Positions 52,601-62,627 are shown, numbered from the stretch's first letter. The stretch: 64,000 nucleotides of DNA from Agapetus fuscipes (GCA_951799405.1 CATOGX010000019.1:17713-81712), one strand, 5' to 3'. Numbers and translations are program-made. The notes: generated by a model from the letters alone, not told the origin.

Positions 52601-52848
52601 TAATCTATAATCTAAGTTGAAAGGATATATTCATTTAAAGCTCTCAGATGTATGCCCACAAACCAACAAGTGTAGTTCGCGCTTACAAATGCTGAATGTG
52701 TACTTACAAATAAAATCCAAACCTCAAATGAACATAAGCCCCACAACTTTTGCCGACCTTCCCTGAAACAGGGGTGACATTGGCAAAGTGAACCATTTTT
52801 TACAGTATGGGTGGTCAGCCTCATACCAACCTATAAGTCAAGGAACCT
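52601..52848 (-). repeat. Rep-1 copy
   Basis: Complete antisense copy with (ATAATCT)3 tail. Almost identical to 34395-34645 and to the inverse of 6775-7030. Confidence 0.8.
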
Positions 52849-52984
52849 ACTCAATAACAAATTGGCTTTTGCCCTAACAATACGGCCGGGCGACGTCAAA
52901 ACTTTTTTGACGTTTTGGAGTGGGCAGATCGCTTTAGGTATGATCTATAATGTTTTTAGTTACCGTAGGAATTTTTAAATATGT

Positions 52985-53220
52985 TCGGTCGAAAGCTGAG
53001 TTGGTAGAGTGCTTGCATTCCATTCTGAAAGCTCTGGTTCGAATCGCACCGAGGAATCAGAAATGATTTCACGTTCCGGTGTTTATTTCAAACCCAAAAT
53101 AAAATACTGGCAAGGTTCACTCAGCCTTCACAAAAATAAGTATCAGCCCCGTCGGGAGCTGGGAAACCCACAATTAAATTGAAATGGATGGCGTGAGGCC
53201 GGCCCCCTTACCTATAAAAA
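52985..53220 (+). repeat. SINE-B, uninterrupted copy
   Basis: GGTCGAAAGCTGAGTTGGTA (A box), CTGGTTCGAATCGCACCGAG (B box), TTTCAAACCCAAAATAAAAT, GTCGGGAGCTGGGAAACCC and a final CCCCCTTACCTATAAAAAT. Serves as the reference for the split copy at 9545. Confidence 0.8.
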
Positions 53221-53454
53221 TACCTACAAAGGATACCCCTTGGCAAAATCCGTAGTAAGAAATGGCCCTATACGTACACCTTATCCCCCTTATTCATAAA
53301 AAAGTTTTAATTTTTAAGCCAGTGTAAAGTCAGTTTTCCCATACTAATAAGCTGGTTTATCTGGTTTTGCGTTCAACCAATCTAATGAATAAGAGCGTAT
53401 GCGGTTACTACCGTCACGTGGATATACCGATTATTTTGTACTCTTGAATGTAAT

Positions 53455-53835
53455 TTATTACTTTATTCCTCGACTTATAGGCTGGTTTGAGGCCGACCAA
53501 CCATATTGTAGAAATGTGTCACCCTGTCAATGTCACACCTGTTTCAGGGAAGGTCGACAGAGGCTGCAGGGTTTATGTTCACTTGAGATTTGGATTACTC
53601 GTACAATGCAGCATTTGTACACGCGAACTGATACTTGTCTACTTGTGGACATGCATTTAATATTAATCTTATGGATTATAGATCAACTTGCATATGTAAT
53701 TACAAATAAATATTTCAGCCTCTCATGACCATAAGTCCTGCAACTTTTGCTGACCTTTTCAGAAACAGAGAAACATTCGTTCAGTGAACATTTTTTTACG
53801 GTATGGGAGGTCAGCCTCATACCTCATGCACATGC
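53455..53835 (+). repeat. Rep-1 copy joined to an inverted partial copy
   Basis: 53455-53690 is a diverged sense copy (CGACTTATAGGCTGG ... ATGGATTATAGATC). 53691-53835 is an antisense array-type fragment (CAACTTGCATATGTAATTAC ... TCAGCCTCATACC). Confidence 0.65.
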
Positions 53836-53839
53836 ACAC

Positions 53840-54355
53840 AAGATACTCAGAACATGAAAGAACTAAATAACCCTTTTACCGCCATTTTTTTTCAAATTAC
53901 TTCTTAAAGCATTTAATTACAATGAAGGAGGTATGAGGAAAAAATATTGCGAAGCCAGACTTAAACTGCCCGAAGGGCCTAGCAGACAACCGTGCGCAGC
54001 ATGGTCGGTCTGCTAGTTGCTGTATAAAAACTAAGGAAAAATGGAAAAAAATCACTATCACGCTCTGGCACCCGAGGATTTAAACTTTTAAAAATTACCT
54101 TCGTTTTTATTCAATTTATCACAATAATAATACAAATTGTTTGTCTTTCACCTCCTGGATTGATCCGTGGGTTGTAGTTTGGAGACTCCTTTTCAAGGAC
54201 ATCAGTACTTGGCACTCTTAACTGCTCTGATGCTTCATCTACATTTCTAACATAAATTGATTATTTTTAACCTGGAGTGTGCCAGCGATTCTTAGCCATC
54301 CAGATACTGAACTCTTGCTTTTGATATTAAATATCTCCAAAGATACAAAGTATAT
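53840..54355. other. Spacer, nothing recognised
   Basis: No supported feature. Confidence 0.3.
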
Positions 54356-54359
54356 CTCA

Positions 54360-54824
54360 TTTCCATTTTTTATCTCAAAAGACAGTGAGATAAAGTTTTT
54401 TAGTGCGACTTTGATGTATGGAAGTGAAGCATGGACAGTGAATGATAGCGAAATGAGTAAAGTATGTACGGTGGAAATGAAGCATTTGAGAAGTATGACA
54501 GGAAAAACTTTGAGGGATAGAGTTAGGAATGAATGGGTAAAAAAAGAATGTAATTTGAAAGAGGATGTGAAAGTTAAAGTACAAAAGAATGTGATGAGAT
54601 GGTTTGGGCATGTGGAAAGAATGAAAGATGATAGACTGACAAAGTATGTATACAAAGAGTGTGAAAGGAAAAAGAGGGAAGGGACGACCGAGAAAAGTAT
54701 GGAGTGATCAGATTGAGGAGATTGTGAAAAAATGGGATATACAAAGCGAGCGTAAAAGAAAATGCATGAAAAAGGTGATGGATATGAATGAATTGAAAGA
54801 GGTATGTAAGGAAAGCATGACTTA
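54360..54824 (+). pseudogene. LINE-R C-terminal fragment
   Basis: TLMYGSEAWTVNDSEMSKV, RSMTGKTLRDRVRNEWVKK and NVMRWFGHVERMKDDRLTK, then a one-base shift to GKGRPRKVWSDQIEEIVKKW and MKKVMDMNELKEVCKES. Frameshifted at about 54670. The 3' end is cut by the MITE at 54825. Open frames on the opposite strand are shadows. Confidence 0.8.
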
Positions 54825-55597
54825 TGCCCGCTTTCCACTGCGAGCGGGAAATAGCTGAGCGGAGCGTAGTGAAATAGTTTTGGCCTTCCATTGCGAAAAA
54901 GTTTTAAAAAATAATGGTATTTGCCTTCCACAGCCAACGAGCTCGGCGGAGTGAGCTAGGCGGGAAATGAGATGAGTCAGATGAAAGAGTTGTTTGCCTT
55001 CCATCTACAGCGGGCTTAGCGGAGCCAACTAGTGTGTGACAGCTCGTTGCAGCCTACGCCCAGATCGAACGTTTTAATTATTAATAAAAAAAGTTTTTTT
55101 TTTGTTTCGAAAAATTAAAAGTAATGTATTATTTTGCTTTAAACATAAAAAGTAGATGTTTGAAATAAAACATACATTTTAATATTTTGAAATTAATAAA
55201 ATAATGTATGATGTGTTTTTGTAAATCATGTATGATGTGTTTTATCGCTGTCACGCAACTGCGCGGGTTGGCGCGGGGGGCACGGGGGAGCGGAGTCAGT
55301 TGAAAACTAGCGGCGGAGACCATGACACAGCGGACCCATTTTTACTCGCTCAGTCCGCTCCGCTCACTCCGCTGTCGGTGGAAGCACTTCTATGAAATTT
55401 ACTGTTGCTAGTCGAGCGGAGTCCGTACGGAGTCCGCTGGAAACTCGCTCAACTCTGCGACCACTTTTGTAACTCTTTGTACTCGCTCAGTCCGCTCCGC
55501 TGACTCGCTGTCGGTGGAAGCACTTCTATGAAATTTACTGTTGCTAGTCGAGCGGAGTCCGTACGGAGTCCGCTCCGCTCGCAGTGGAAAGCGGGCA
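54825..55597. mobile_element. MITE with TTA target duplication (PIF/Harbinger-like)
   Basis: Termini TGCCCGCTTTCCACTGCGAG and inverse are at both ends. TTA lies at 54822-54824 and 55598-55600. The interior has an internal direct duplication (GTCGGTGGAAGCACTTCTAT at about 55370 and 55510) and many CGGAG/CTCCG repeats. The TTA target suggests PIF/Harbinger. No transposase. Confidence 0.82.
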
Positions 55598-55617
55598 TTA
55601 GGCATTTACATGTCAGT

Positions 55618-55762
55618 TGCGCTAGACCCAGTTGCTAGACCCAGTTGCTGTTAGGCTGGATGGACTTTTGGTGACCGGTCATTGGTAAAGGTTTATGAAC
55701 TTTTCAACCCAGCGAAGAACAAATTTGAAAATATAAATGGTATATTTTTTGTGCTACACTAT
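55618..55762 (-). repeat. SINE-A fragment
   Basis: Antisense body only (CCCAGTTGCTGTTAGGCTGG ... AAATGGTATATTTTTTGTGC). The tRNA head and tail are missing. A duplicated GACCCAGTTGCT marks one edge. Confidence 0.7.
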
Positions 55763-55915
55763 TTTTCATGCCGTGGTGTACTTATAAAGGCATTTTTTTT
55801 TCAACTGGGTTACTTTTTGGAAAAATTGCCACTGCCTTGGACATTACAAAAAAAACTAAAATCGGATATAAATGCATATTTATATATATATAGTAGTAAA
55901 TGAGAAGTTGCTTAC

Positions 55916-56679
55916 CTGAACTCCACAGATATCCCGGCGCCCATTGCCAAGTCCTCCCCCACACAATGTGCTAGAGAATGGTCAGCTGGAGCATCAAACA
56001 GATCAAATGGTTCATATTTTATCACTTTCCTTGTTGCCTTCTTTCCCGCCATTTGCTGATTGTCACCTTTATTTCTCCATCTCTCCTTGTCAACCTTCTG
56101 ATAATTATTATAATGATCCCACTCTTGTTCATTCTCGCTGAAATTATATTCTTCGGACGATCCTCTTGATCCATCTCTCGACCTTGATTCTCTCCTAGAT
56201 CTTTTAGATCCGCTTGAAGAGCGATCTCGTGAAGGTCGTGCTTCGTCATCCCTCAAGGTTTTATTATCACCAATCGCAGAACAATCTGTCACAGATGGTT
56301 TATCAACTTTGGCATAAAAAATGCTACTACGACTTCTAGTTTGTTGAAGGTTGGTTGAAGTATCTTGACTTGGTTTATACCCGCGTTCATCTTGAACTGT
56401 TTGACTTCCTGATGGCCCTTTGTCCCTTCTGGATTGATCTTTATCAATTTTTTTGGGAAACGATTCAACTTGAATATCCTTTGGTTCATCGTTGTTTTGA
56501 TTATAAGTGACAGGACTGATTGTCTTGCCTACAGCTTTGGTTGGCTGGTCTTCAGGACTTTTTGATTTGCTAGAGGCAGGAAAAAACGCCTGCGATGACA
56601 GACTCTGTCTTAGAGCATCATGAGGAAGCGGCTTATCTAAATCCCTGAGGAAAGGATTGCTCTTAGATTTCTTTCCCAT
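55916..56679 (-). CDS. Macrodomain protein, first coding exon
   Basis: ATG at 56679 (MGKKSKSNPFLRDLDKPLPH). Donor AG|GTAAGC at 55915. 254 codons plus two bases. Residues 1-215 are a charged, low-complexity, Ser/Arg/Lys-rich extension (SRRESRSRDGSRGSS), probably disordered and possibly nuclear, not found in vertebrate OARD1. The macrodomain starts at about 220 with YEPFDLFDAPADHSLAHCVG and MGAGISVEF, the ADP-ribose-binding loop of TARG1-type macrodomains, and continues at 15585. An acceptor (TTTCAG|GT, exon edge 56700) lies 21 bp upstream of the ATG, so a 5' UTR exon must lie further right and was not located. Confidence 0.88.
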
Positions 56680-56724
56680 ATTGAACAGCAATCTTAATAC
56701 CTGAAATTTCGATAATAATAATAT

Positions 56725-56792
56725 TGATCTAAGTTGCAAAGATATAACATTTAAGAATCATTAAATGCATGTCCACACCAGACATTTCCATA
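56725..56792 (-). repeat. Rep-1 fragment
   Basis: TGATCTAAGTTGCAAAGATA ... TGCATGTCCACACCAGACAT, about 65 bp, just upstream of the macrodomain exon acceptor. Confidence 0.55.
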
Positions 56793-57009
56793 TATTTTAA
56801 AATATCAATATTTTATCACATGTGCCCACCCCTACTGAGCCATTTCACACAGACGCATTCTAAGAGGAGGGTTGTATCCCGCGCTGGGTCGCTACTTACT
56901 AGTGTATGGAGATGCATGAAAACTTTCACGGTTTGTCTGCTAATCCATAGATACTATGAGTAGAATGTGCTGTGTCTGACAGACTTATTTTATTCTTAGT
57001 ATACTGACA

Positions 57010-57412
57010 AATCGGGACTGGAAAATTTCGCGATTGCGATAAAAAAAAATATATTTGCTAATTTTGAGGTTTTTATGCAAAATCGCAAATTTTCGTATTT
57101 TTTGCAGGAATTGTGCAAAGTTTTACAACATATTTGAATAACCGTCATCTGAACAAATTGCTTCAGAAGAAAAAAATGATGTTATCAAGGTGTTTAAATC
57201 GCTCGAGGTAATGAACAATGATTTTGCAAATGATTGTATGGAAGGGATTGGGACGCCTTGCTCTAGTGTAGACTCCGAGAGGTTCTTCTCTTCATACAAT
57301 ACTGTGGGAACAGATGGAAGAAGGAACCTCAACAAAGACAATCTGTCTACGATGGTATTTTTTAATTTGAAAATCAAATATATTTTTAAGGATATTGCAG
57401 GGTATTTGGTGT
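57010..57412 (+). pseudogene. hAT transposase C-terminal dimerisation domain remnant
   Basis: GTPCSSVDSERFFSSYNTVG and RRNLNKDNLSTMVFFNLKI form the hATC dimerisation motif (P-SS--SER-FS ... N-D------F-N). The upstream 57010-57120 (GGGACTGGAAAATTTCGCGA ...) is the terminal sequence of the hAT family found at 32505-33554, here joined directly to the transposase end, so the copy is internally deleted or rearranged. Confidence 0.78.
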
Positions 57413-57414
57413 GT

Positions 57415-57660
57415 CTATAATCTAAGTTGCAAGGATATATTCATTTAAAGCTCTCAAATGCATGCCCACAAACAAGCACGTGTAGTTAGAGCTTACAAAT
57501 GCTGAATGTGTACTTTACAAATAAAATCCAAACCTCAAATTAACATAAGCCATACAACTTTTGCCGACCTTCCCAGACACAGGGGTGACATTGGCAAAGT
57601 GAACCATTTTTTACGGTATGGGTGGTCAGCCGCATACCAACCTATAAGTCAAGGAATAAT
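57415..57660 (-). repeat. Rep-1 copy
   Basis: Complete antisense copy, TATAATCTAAGTTGCAAGG to CCAACCTATAAGTCAAGG. Confidence 0.8.
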
Positions 57661-57734
57661 TATGAAAAACATTTTTATAATGGTACTCTAAATTTGTGTG
57701 AGTTGAGGATTTCAGAATTTGAATAATGTTAGAC

Positions 57735-57965
57735 AGTGATGTCGTACCTACAATGGTAGGACCTTGAATGGACATGACTCTGTCGATAAATATCCTTCAC
57801 GCATGTATCCCATGGTACCTATGCTAAGAATGTTCCTCAAAGCTCTGTTTTAGACAACTTGCAGCTCCGATATTTGTTTTTTAATGGCAGCCCCCCATAT
57901 GCAAGTCAGATACGAAAGGTGGGAATGGATCAAGCCATAGTAAATAGCGAATAATGTTGACTTTG
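57735..57965 (-). pseudogene. LINE reverse transcriptase C-terminal fragment
   Basis: Minus strand: AIYYGLIHSHLSYLTCIWGA, then after a stop NRALRNILSIGTMGYM. The YY-LIHSHLSY---WG signature is the C-terminal region of CR1/Jockey-type RTs. Short, with stops, no catalytic core. Confidence 0.65.
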
Positions 57966-58139
57966 GAATGCTTTGGAAGTAATCCCCTCAGTCTGTACAG
58001 AACGCCAGTAATTGGCACTTTCTTTCCTACCAGTCAAGGAATACAAGTAATTAATACATTCAAATATATAAAAAAAATAAACTCTAAACAATCAAACAGT
58101 AAAAAATTAAAAAACTACAAAATATATTTTAAGCCTCAG

Positions 58140-58460
58140 CTTTAACCGCCAGCATTACAGATCAACCGCCATTTCTTTCGATCCTTGCATACTTCTTTCA
58201 TTTCATCCAGAGCCATAACCTTTTTCATACAAGCTCTCCTTTTATTATGACTCTGGATATCCCATTCATTCGCTATTTCGAAAATTTGGTCCATCCATAC
58301 CTTTCTCGGTCTTCCTCTTCCACGACATCCATCAATTCTCGCAGCATATACTTTCTTCGTCAGTCTTTCCTCATTCATTCTCTCCAAATGTCAAAACCAT
58401 CTAAGTATACTTCTTTTAATCTATACTTTCACACTTTCTCTTACACCACATTCCTCTCTT
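58140..58460 (-). pseudogene. LINE-R 3' end (second half of a SINE-split copy)
   Basis: Minus strand: ERMNEERLTKKVYAARIDGC, RGRGRPRKVWMDQI and LDEMKEVCKDRKKWRLIC. It continues from 58796-59180 across a SINE-A insertion. Confidence 0.78.
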
Positions 58461-58795
58461 TTTTTTTTTTTTTAAGAAATCCTGTGCGGGAGACTCCCTA
58501 GATTCTAAAGACTCTAGGGGTCTATGACACTTGTTGTAGTGCCGCAGAGGTGTACGAGCTTGGTCGTCGCTACAAAGCGCCAATACTCAAGCAAGACCCA
58601 GTTGCTGTGAGGCTGGATGGACCTTTGGTGACCGGTCATTGGTAAAGGCTTATGAATTTTTCAACCCAGCGAAGAGCATATTCGAAATATAAATGGTATA
58701 TTTTTGTGCTCCGCCGGGATCCGAATCCATAACCTTCCATTTACGAGTCCGAAGTGTTGCCACTACGGACTACGGACCGGTCCAACCTCTTACAA
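58461..58795 (-). repeat. SINE-A, tail type 1, inserted in LINE-R
   Basis: T-tract, GAAATCCTGTGCGGGAGAC, full body, B box complement and GGACTACGGACCGGTCC. Flanked by CTCTT-type sequence on both sides (about 58439-58460 and 58797-58801), a possible target duplication. Confidence 0.82.
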
Positions 58796-59180
58796 AATCA
58801 TCATACTTCTTAAGTAGTCCATTTCTACTGTATGGACCTTCCCAATCTCACTTTCACTCACCGTCCAGGCTTCACTTCCATACATCAGAGTGGGCACTAG
58901 TATACCACCGTGCACCGCCAGTCGAACATTTTTTGAAAGATTCTGGTTCTTGGCGATGCTAGCAGTAGCACGCAGTACGCACCTGCCTTTTATTATTCTT
59001 CTTTCAAATTCATTGGTCATTCTTCCATCTTTTTCAAACTTACTTCCCAGGTATACAAACTCATTTACGACATCAACATTCATTCAAAAAAGAGAGATAA
59101 AATTTAGTTCGTTTATGGGTATCGCCGTCGAAATTTGTACCTTTTGTCTTGTGCGTGTAATGATCTTCAGTTTTTTCATA
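58796..59180 (-). pseudogene. LINE-R RT C-terminal part (first half of the split copy)
   Basis: Minus strand: NEFVYLGSKFEKDGRMTNEF, RRIIKGRCVLRATASIAKNQ and LVPTLMYGSEAWTVSESEIG. A stop just before NVDVVNEF. Its upstream end meets the host exon at 59187. Confidence 0.75.
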
Positions 59181-59186
59181 AAACAG

Positions 59187-59645
59187 CAGCCTACAAACTC
59201 TGGTTTAGACAGTCCTCCTTTGCCGCCGGCCCCAGCGCGGCCGCAATCCAAAGTGGAAAAGAAAACCTCCATCTCGCCTCCTCAGTCCATCTCCCCTCTC
59301 ACCACCACAACCACTGCCAAGCCTGCCAACACTCCAATCAAGAACGGCCCCGATCGGCCAGAAACTACGCACAACATACAACCCATCAAGTCAAGCATTG
59401 GCGGCATTGATCCGCTGAGGTTTCAATACGCCACTAACCAGTTTTCTTCTATCCCGAGCTACGCGGCAACTTTTCCTAGTTCTACAGTCGCCCCACCTGG
59501 TCCGGGGTTGCTAGCTGTTGCTCGGCCGCCTGTGGGGTTCTCGGAGCCTCCTCCATCACATTTCCCACCACCAACAGTGAACGTTCCCCCCCCAAACAAC
59601 TACCCACCCCCTCAAGTCAGACCCTACTACCCTCCTCCTACGTAA
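59187..59645 (+). CDS. Proline-rich terminal exon of an unrecognised host gene
   Basis: After TTTTTTCATAAAACAG (a tandem NAGNAG acceptor, AG at 59186 and 59189) an open frame of about 152 codons runs to TAA at 59643-59645. It reads QPTNSGLDSPPLPPAPARPQ, a Ser/Thr-rich middle, SSIGGIDPLRFQYATNQFSS, then an extended Pro-rich end (SEPPPSHFPPPTVNVPPP, PPQVRPYYPPPT). The codon use is GC-richer than the surroundings, and there are no stops over 450 bp. It is likely the disordered C-terminus of a larger protein with SH3/WW-type ligand motifs. The preceding exon was not found. The frame is also open upstream into the LINE-R fragment, which I regard as chance. Confidence 0.6.
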   Translation, partial: QPTNSGLDSPPLPPAPARPQSKVEKKTSISPPQSISPLTTTTTAKPANTPIKNGPDRPETTHNIQPIKSSIGGIDPLRFQYATNQFSSIPSYAATFPSSTVAPPGPGLLAVARPPVGFSEPPPSHFPPPTVNVPPPNNYPPPQVRPYYPPPT

Positions 59646-59867
59646 TTACATATTGCAATACTTGATTCAAGTTGACGTCTCATCGCAAATGCAGTAGAAT
59701 CTCAATTATCTGATCTATTGTAAACGAAGCTTCCCTCGGACAATCAAAAACTCAGATAATCAGACTTAGGACAGGAGTTTTAGGCTTCCACGGCCGGCGG
59801 TTGTAGATATGTTGATTATCGTGTTAAGATTATAGATGTTGATAAAACAACAGTTTGATCAACATCA

Positions 59868-60061
59868 TCATAAATAAAAGAAGAGCTTGTATGAAGAAGG
59901 TTATGACTCTGGAGGAAATAAAAGAAGTATGTAAGGATAGAAAGAAATGGCGGTTGATCTGTGATGTTGGCGGCTAGGGTTTGTAAACGTAAAATTGGTT
60001 TTTATGATTTAGTTTTTTATGTCCATGTATATTGATTTTAAAAATGTAATTTGTCATGTAT
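59868..60061 (+). pseudogene. LINE-R 3' end, very short
   Basis: RRACMKKVMTLEEIKEVCKD and RKKWRLICDVGG, then the family's 3' UTR. Only the last 35 codons remain. Confidence 0.65.
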
Positions 60062-60312
60062 GTTCCTTGACTTATAGGTTGTTATGTGGCTGACCACCCA
60101 TACTGTAAAAAATTGGTTCACTTTGCCAATGTCACCCCTGTTTCAGGGAAGGACGGCAAGAGTTGCAAGGCTTATGTTCATTTGAGATTGGGTTTTTATA
60201 TTGTAGGTCCACATGCGGCATGTGTTAGCGCGAAATTATACATGTCTGCTTGTGGGAATGCATTTAATATAAATCTTAAATGATATATATCTTTGCAGCT
60301 TAGATTAGATTA
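60062..60312 (+). repeat. Rep-1 copy
   Basis: Complete sense copy, CCTTGACTTATAGGTTG to CAGCTTAGATTAGATTAGAT. Follows the LINE-R 3' UTR directly, as it also does at 6775 and 25865. Confidence 0.8.
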
Positions 60313-60344
60313 GATCATCACACTGAAGAAGCCCATCGTAATTA

Positions 60345-60645
60345 ATAATAATAATATGATGATTTATTTGGTGAGCGCTGTTTTTTGTGTGTATCACACC
60401 TCAAGAGCCCTCTGCGAGCTTGGTCGTCGCTGTAGAAAGCGCCAATTCTCAAGCAAGACCCAGTTGTTGTAAGGCTGGATGGACCTTTTGATGACCGGTC
60501 GTTGGTAAAGGTTTATGAATTTTTCAACCCAGCGAAGAGCAAACTTGAAAATATAAATGGTATATTTTTTGTGCTCCGCCGGGATTCGAACCCATGACCT
60601 TCCAGTTACGAGTCCGAAGTGTTACCACCTGGACTACGGACCGGT
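60345..60645 (-). repeat. SINE-A copy, tail type 2
   Basis: Antisense: (ATA)n, GGTGAGCGCTGTTTTTTGTG, CTCAAGAGCCCTCTGCGAG, body, then GGATTCGAACCC and GGACTACGGACCGGTC. Confidence 0.85.
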
Positions 60646-60669
60646 CAAAATAATAAATCATGTTATATA

Positions 60670-60935
60670 TGCATTGTTCCTTGACTTATAGGTTGGTATG
60701 CGGCTGACCAGCCATGCTGTAAAAATGGTTCACTTTGCCAATGTCACCCCTGTTACAAGGAAGGTCGGCAAGAGTTGCAGGGCTTATGTTTATTTGCGAT
60801 TGAGTTTTTATATTGTAATTATTGCAGGTCCACATGCGGCATGTGTTAGCGTGAACTTATGAGTGTGCTTGTGGGTATGCATTTAATATGAATCTCAACT
60901 GATATACTGATATTTATCTTTGCAACTTAGATTTA
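60670..60935 (+). repeat. Rep-1 copy
   Basis: Sense copy, CCTTGACTTATAGGTTGG to TTGCAACTTAGATTTAGAT, with a small internal TTGTAATTATTGCAGG insertion. Confidence 0.78.
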
Positions 60936-61070
60936 GATATTACGTGAAGTGTCAGAGAATATTTTTTTTGTATTTTATCTCTTCATACTTAATGCATTGA
61001 CTTAATGTCATGCTTAATGTTTAAAAACCACTGAAATGCATTAGAGAAAACAACATTAAAACTGTCGTCA

Positions 61071-62627
61071 GAGATAGTGTAAGAGCCGGCCGCACGAAAC
61101 CTTACCTCATTTCTACCATGCAGAGACTAGTAAGAGGTGATGCTCCACATTAATTACCTGCTTTTAGCACAAAAATTAATGTTCCAAACCTGGAGCGTTT
61201 TGAATGCGGCCATTTTTTTGTAAATTATAAAAAACGATCTTTTGAAGTTAGTTGTATGAGCCATGGAGATAAAGTAAAAAAATATTATACTACATACATT
61301 ACTTGTAATAAGAGGATAAACATACTACAAATTTGTATTTCCAACCCTTCTTGTTCAGGAGAAAAGGGGGTAAAATGTTATTTTTTACAATATATTTTAT
61401 AACTCAAAAACAAAATAGAAATTGTGATATTTTTGTACGTAAAATATAGAAACATAAATTTTTATACAATAATGACCTCTTACATATTCTTGCTATCTGC
61501 TATAGTTTCAGAGAAAATAAAGTTTGAAGTGAAATATTTTCCTAAAAACCGTTACAGCGTTTCCCGTTTTTTGGTCAAAATCCGGTTTGAACGCCTTAGT
61601 GTTTGATTGTAAAAATATATAAAAAATACCATCCCCTAGAAGATTAAATTGCCTGTAAAACTGTATGGATATAAACTATTTTATCGTGAAAGGTTTGAAC
61701 AGAATAGCGGTTAATCTTGTGGTAACATATTTTGCGTGATATTATGATGATAATATGAAATCATCATAATATTACGCAGATACTCGTGCTAGATAGGTAG
61801 GTACTTATATACAACCATCAAAATACGTTACAAAAGTTAAACCGCTATAACATACAATCCTTTCACAATAAAAGAGTAAATATTCATACAATTTTAAAGG
61901 AAATTTAATCTTCTAGGTGATGGTATTTTTTATACATTTTTAAAATAAAATACTAAGGCGTTCAAACCGAATTTTGAACCAAAAACGGGAACTGCCGTAA
62001 AGTTTTTTAGAAAATGCTCTGAAACTACAGCAGATAGCAAGAATATGTAAGAAATTATTATTGAATAAAAATTTATGTTCTTATATTTGACGTACAAAAA
62101 TATCATACTTTCTATTTTGTTTTTGATTTATAAAATATATTGTAAAAAATAACATTTTACCCCATTTTCTCCTGAACAAGAAGGGTTGGAAATACAAATT
62201 TGTAGTATGTTTATCCTGTTATTACAAGTAATGTATGTAGTATAATATTTTTTTACTTTATCTCCATGGCTCATACAACTAACTTCAAAAGATCGTTTTT
62301 TATAATTTACAAAAAAATGCCCGCATTCAAAACGCTCCAGGTTTGGAATATTTTTTTTTAAATTTTGAAAAGATTTTTGTGAATTTTTTTTTATGCAAAA
62401 AGCAGGTAATTAATATGGAGCATTCGTTTTTACTAGTTTCTGCCTGGTAGTCGATGAGGTAGTTTGCACCATTTTTTGGGCCTCTTTGAAGAGGCCGCAT
62501 CCAAAACGCTCCAGGATAGGAAACGGCAGATCTGTGAAAAAATCATGTACTCGATGCAAACTACCAGCCTGACCATGTCTCTGCCTGGTAGTCGATGAGG
62601 TAAGGTTTCATACGTCTAGCTCTTAGA
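61071..62627. mobile_element. Long palindromic (fold-back) element, copy 2
   Basis: Same element as 4859-6300 in opposite orientation. Starts GATAGTGTAAGAGCCGGCCG, centre near 61735-61780 (ATATTATGATGATAATATG / CATCATAATATTACG). The second arm ends with TACCTCATCGACTACCAGGC-type sequence read inversely and ...AGCTCTTAGAC. Both ends carry GTGTAAGAGC / GTCTAAGAGC plus GAAACCTTACCTCAT, so this copy shows the true termini. The 60-codon frame at 61424-61606 matches the one in copy 1 but is part of the arm. Confidence 0.75.

Larger units (their letters stand above)
15586..55915 (-). other. Giant (40.3 kb) intron of the macrodomain gene
   Basis: Bounded by donor AG|GTAAGC (55915-55910) and acceptor TTTCAG (15591-15586). 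The flanking exons join across one codon (AG|A = Arg255) in the middle of the macrodomain, between the SVEF and SRFKK segments, exactly where the family sequence continues. The intron is almost entirely transposable elements, including a Helitron remnant, two large LINEs and an ISL2EU element. Confidence 0.8.

Noticed and set aside
54239..55004. A 232-codon minus-strand ORF and neighbours
   Set aside because: Antisense to the LINE-R fragment and the MITE. Low-complexity Phe/Ser/His composition.
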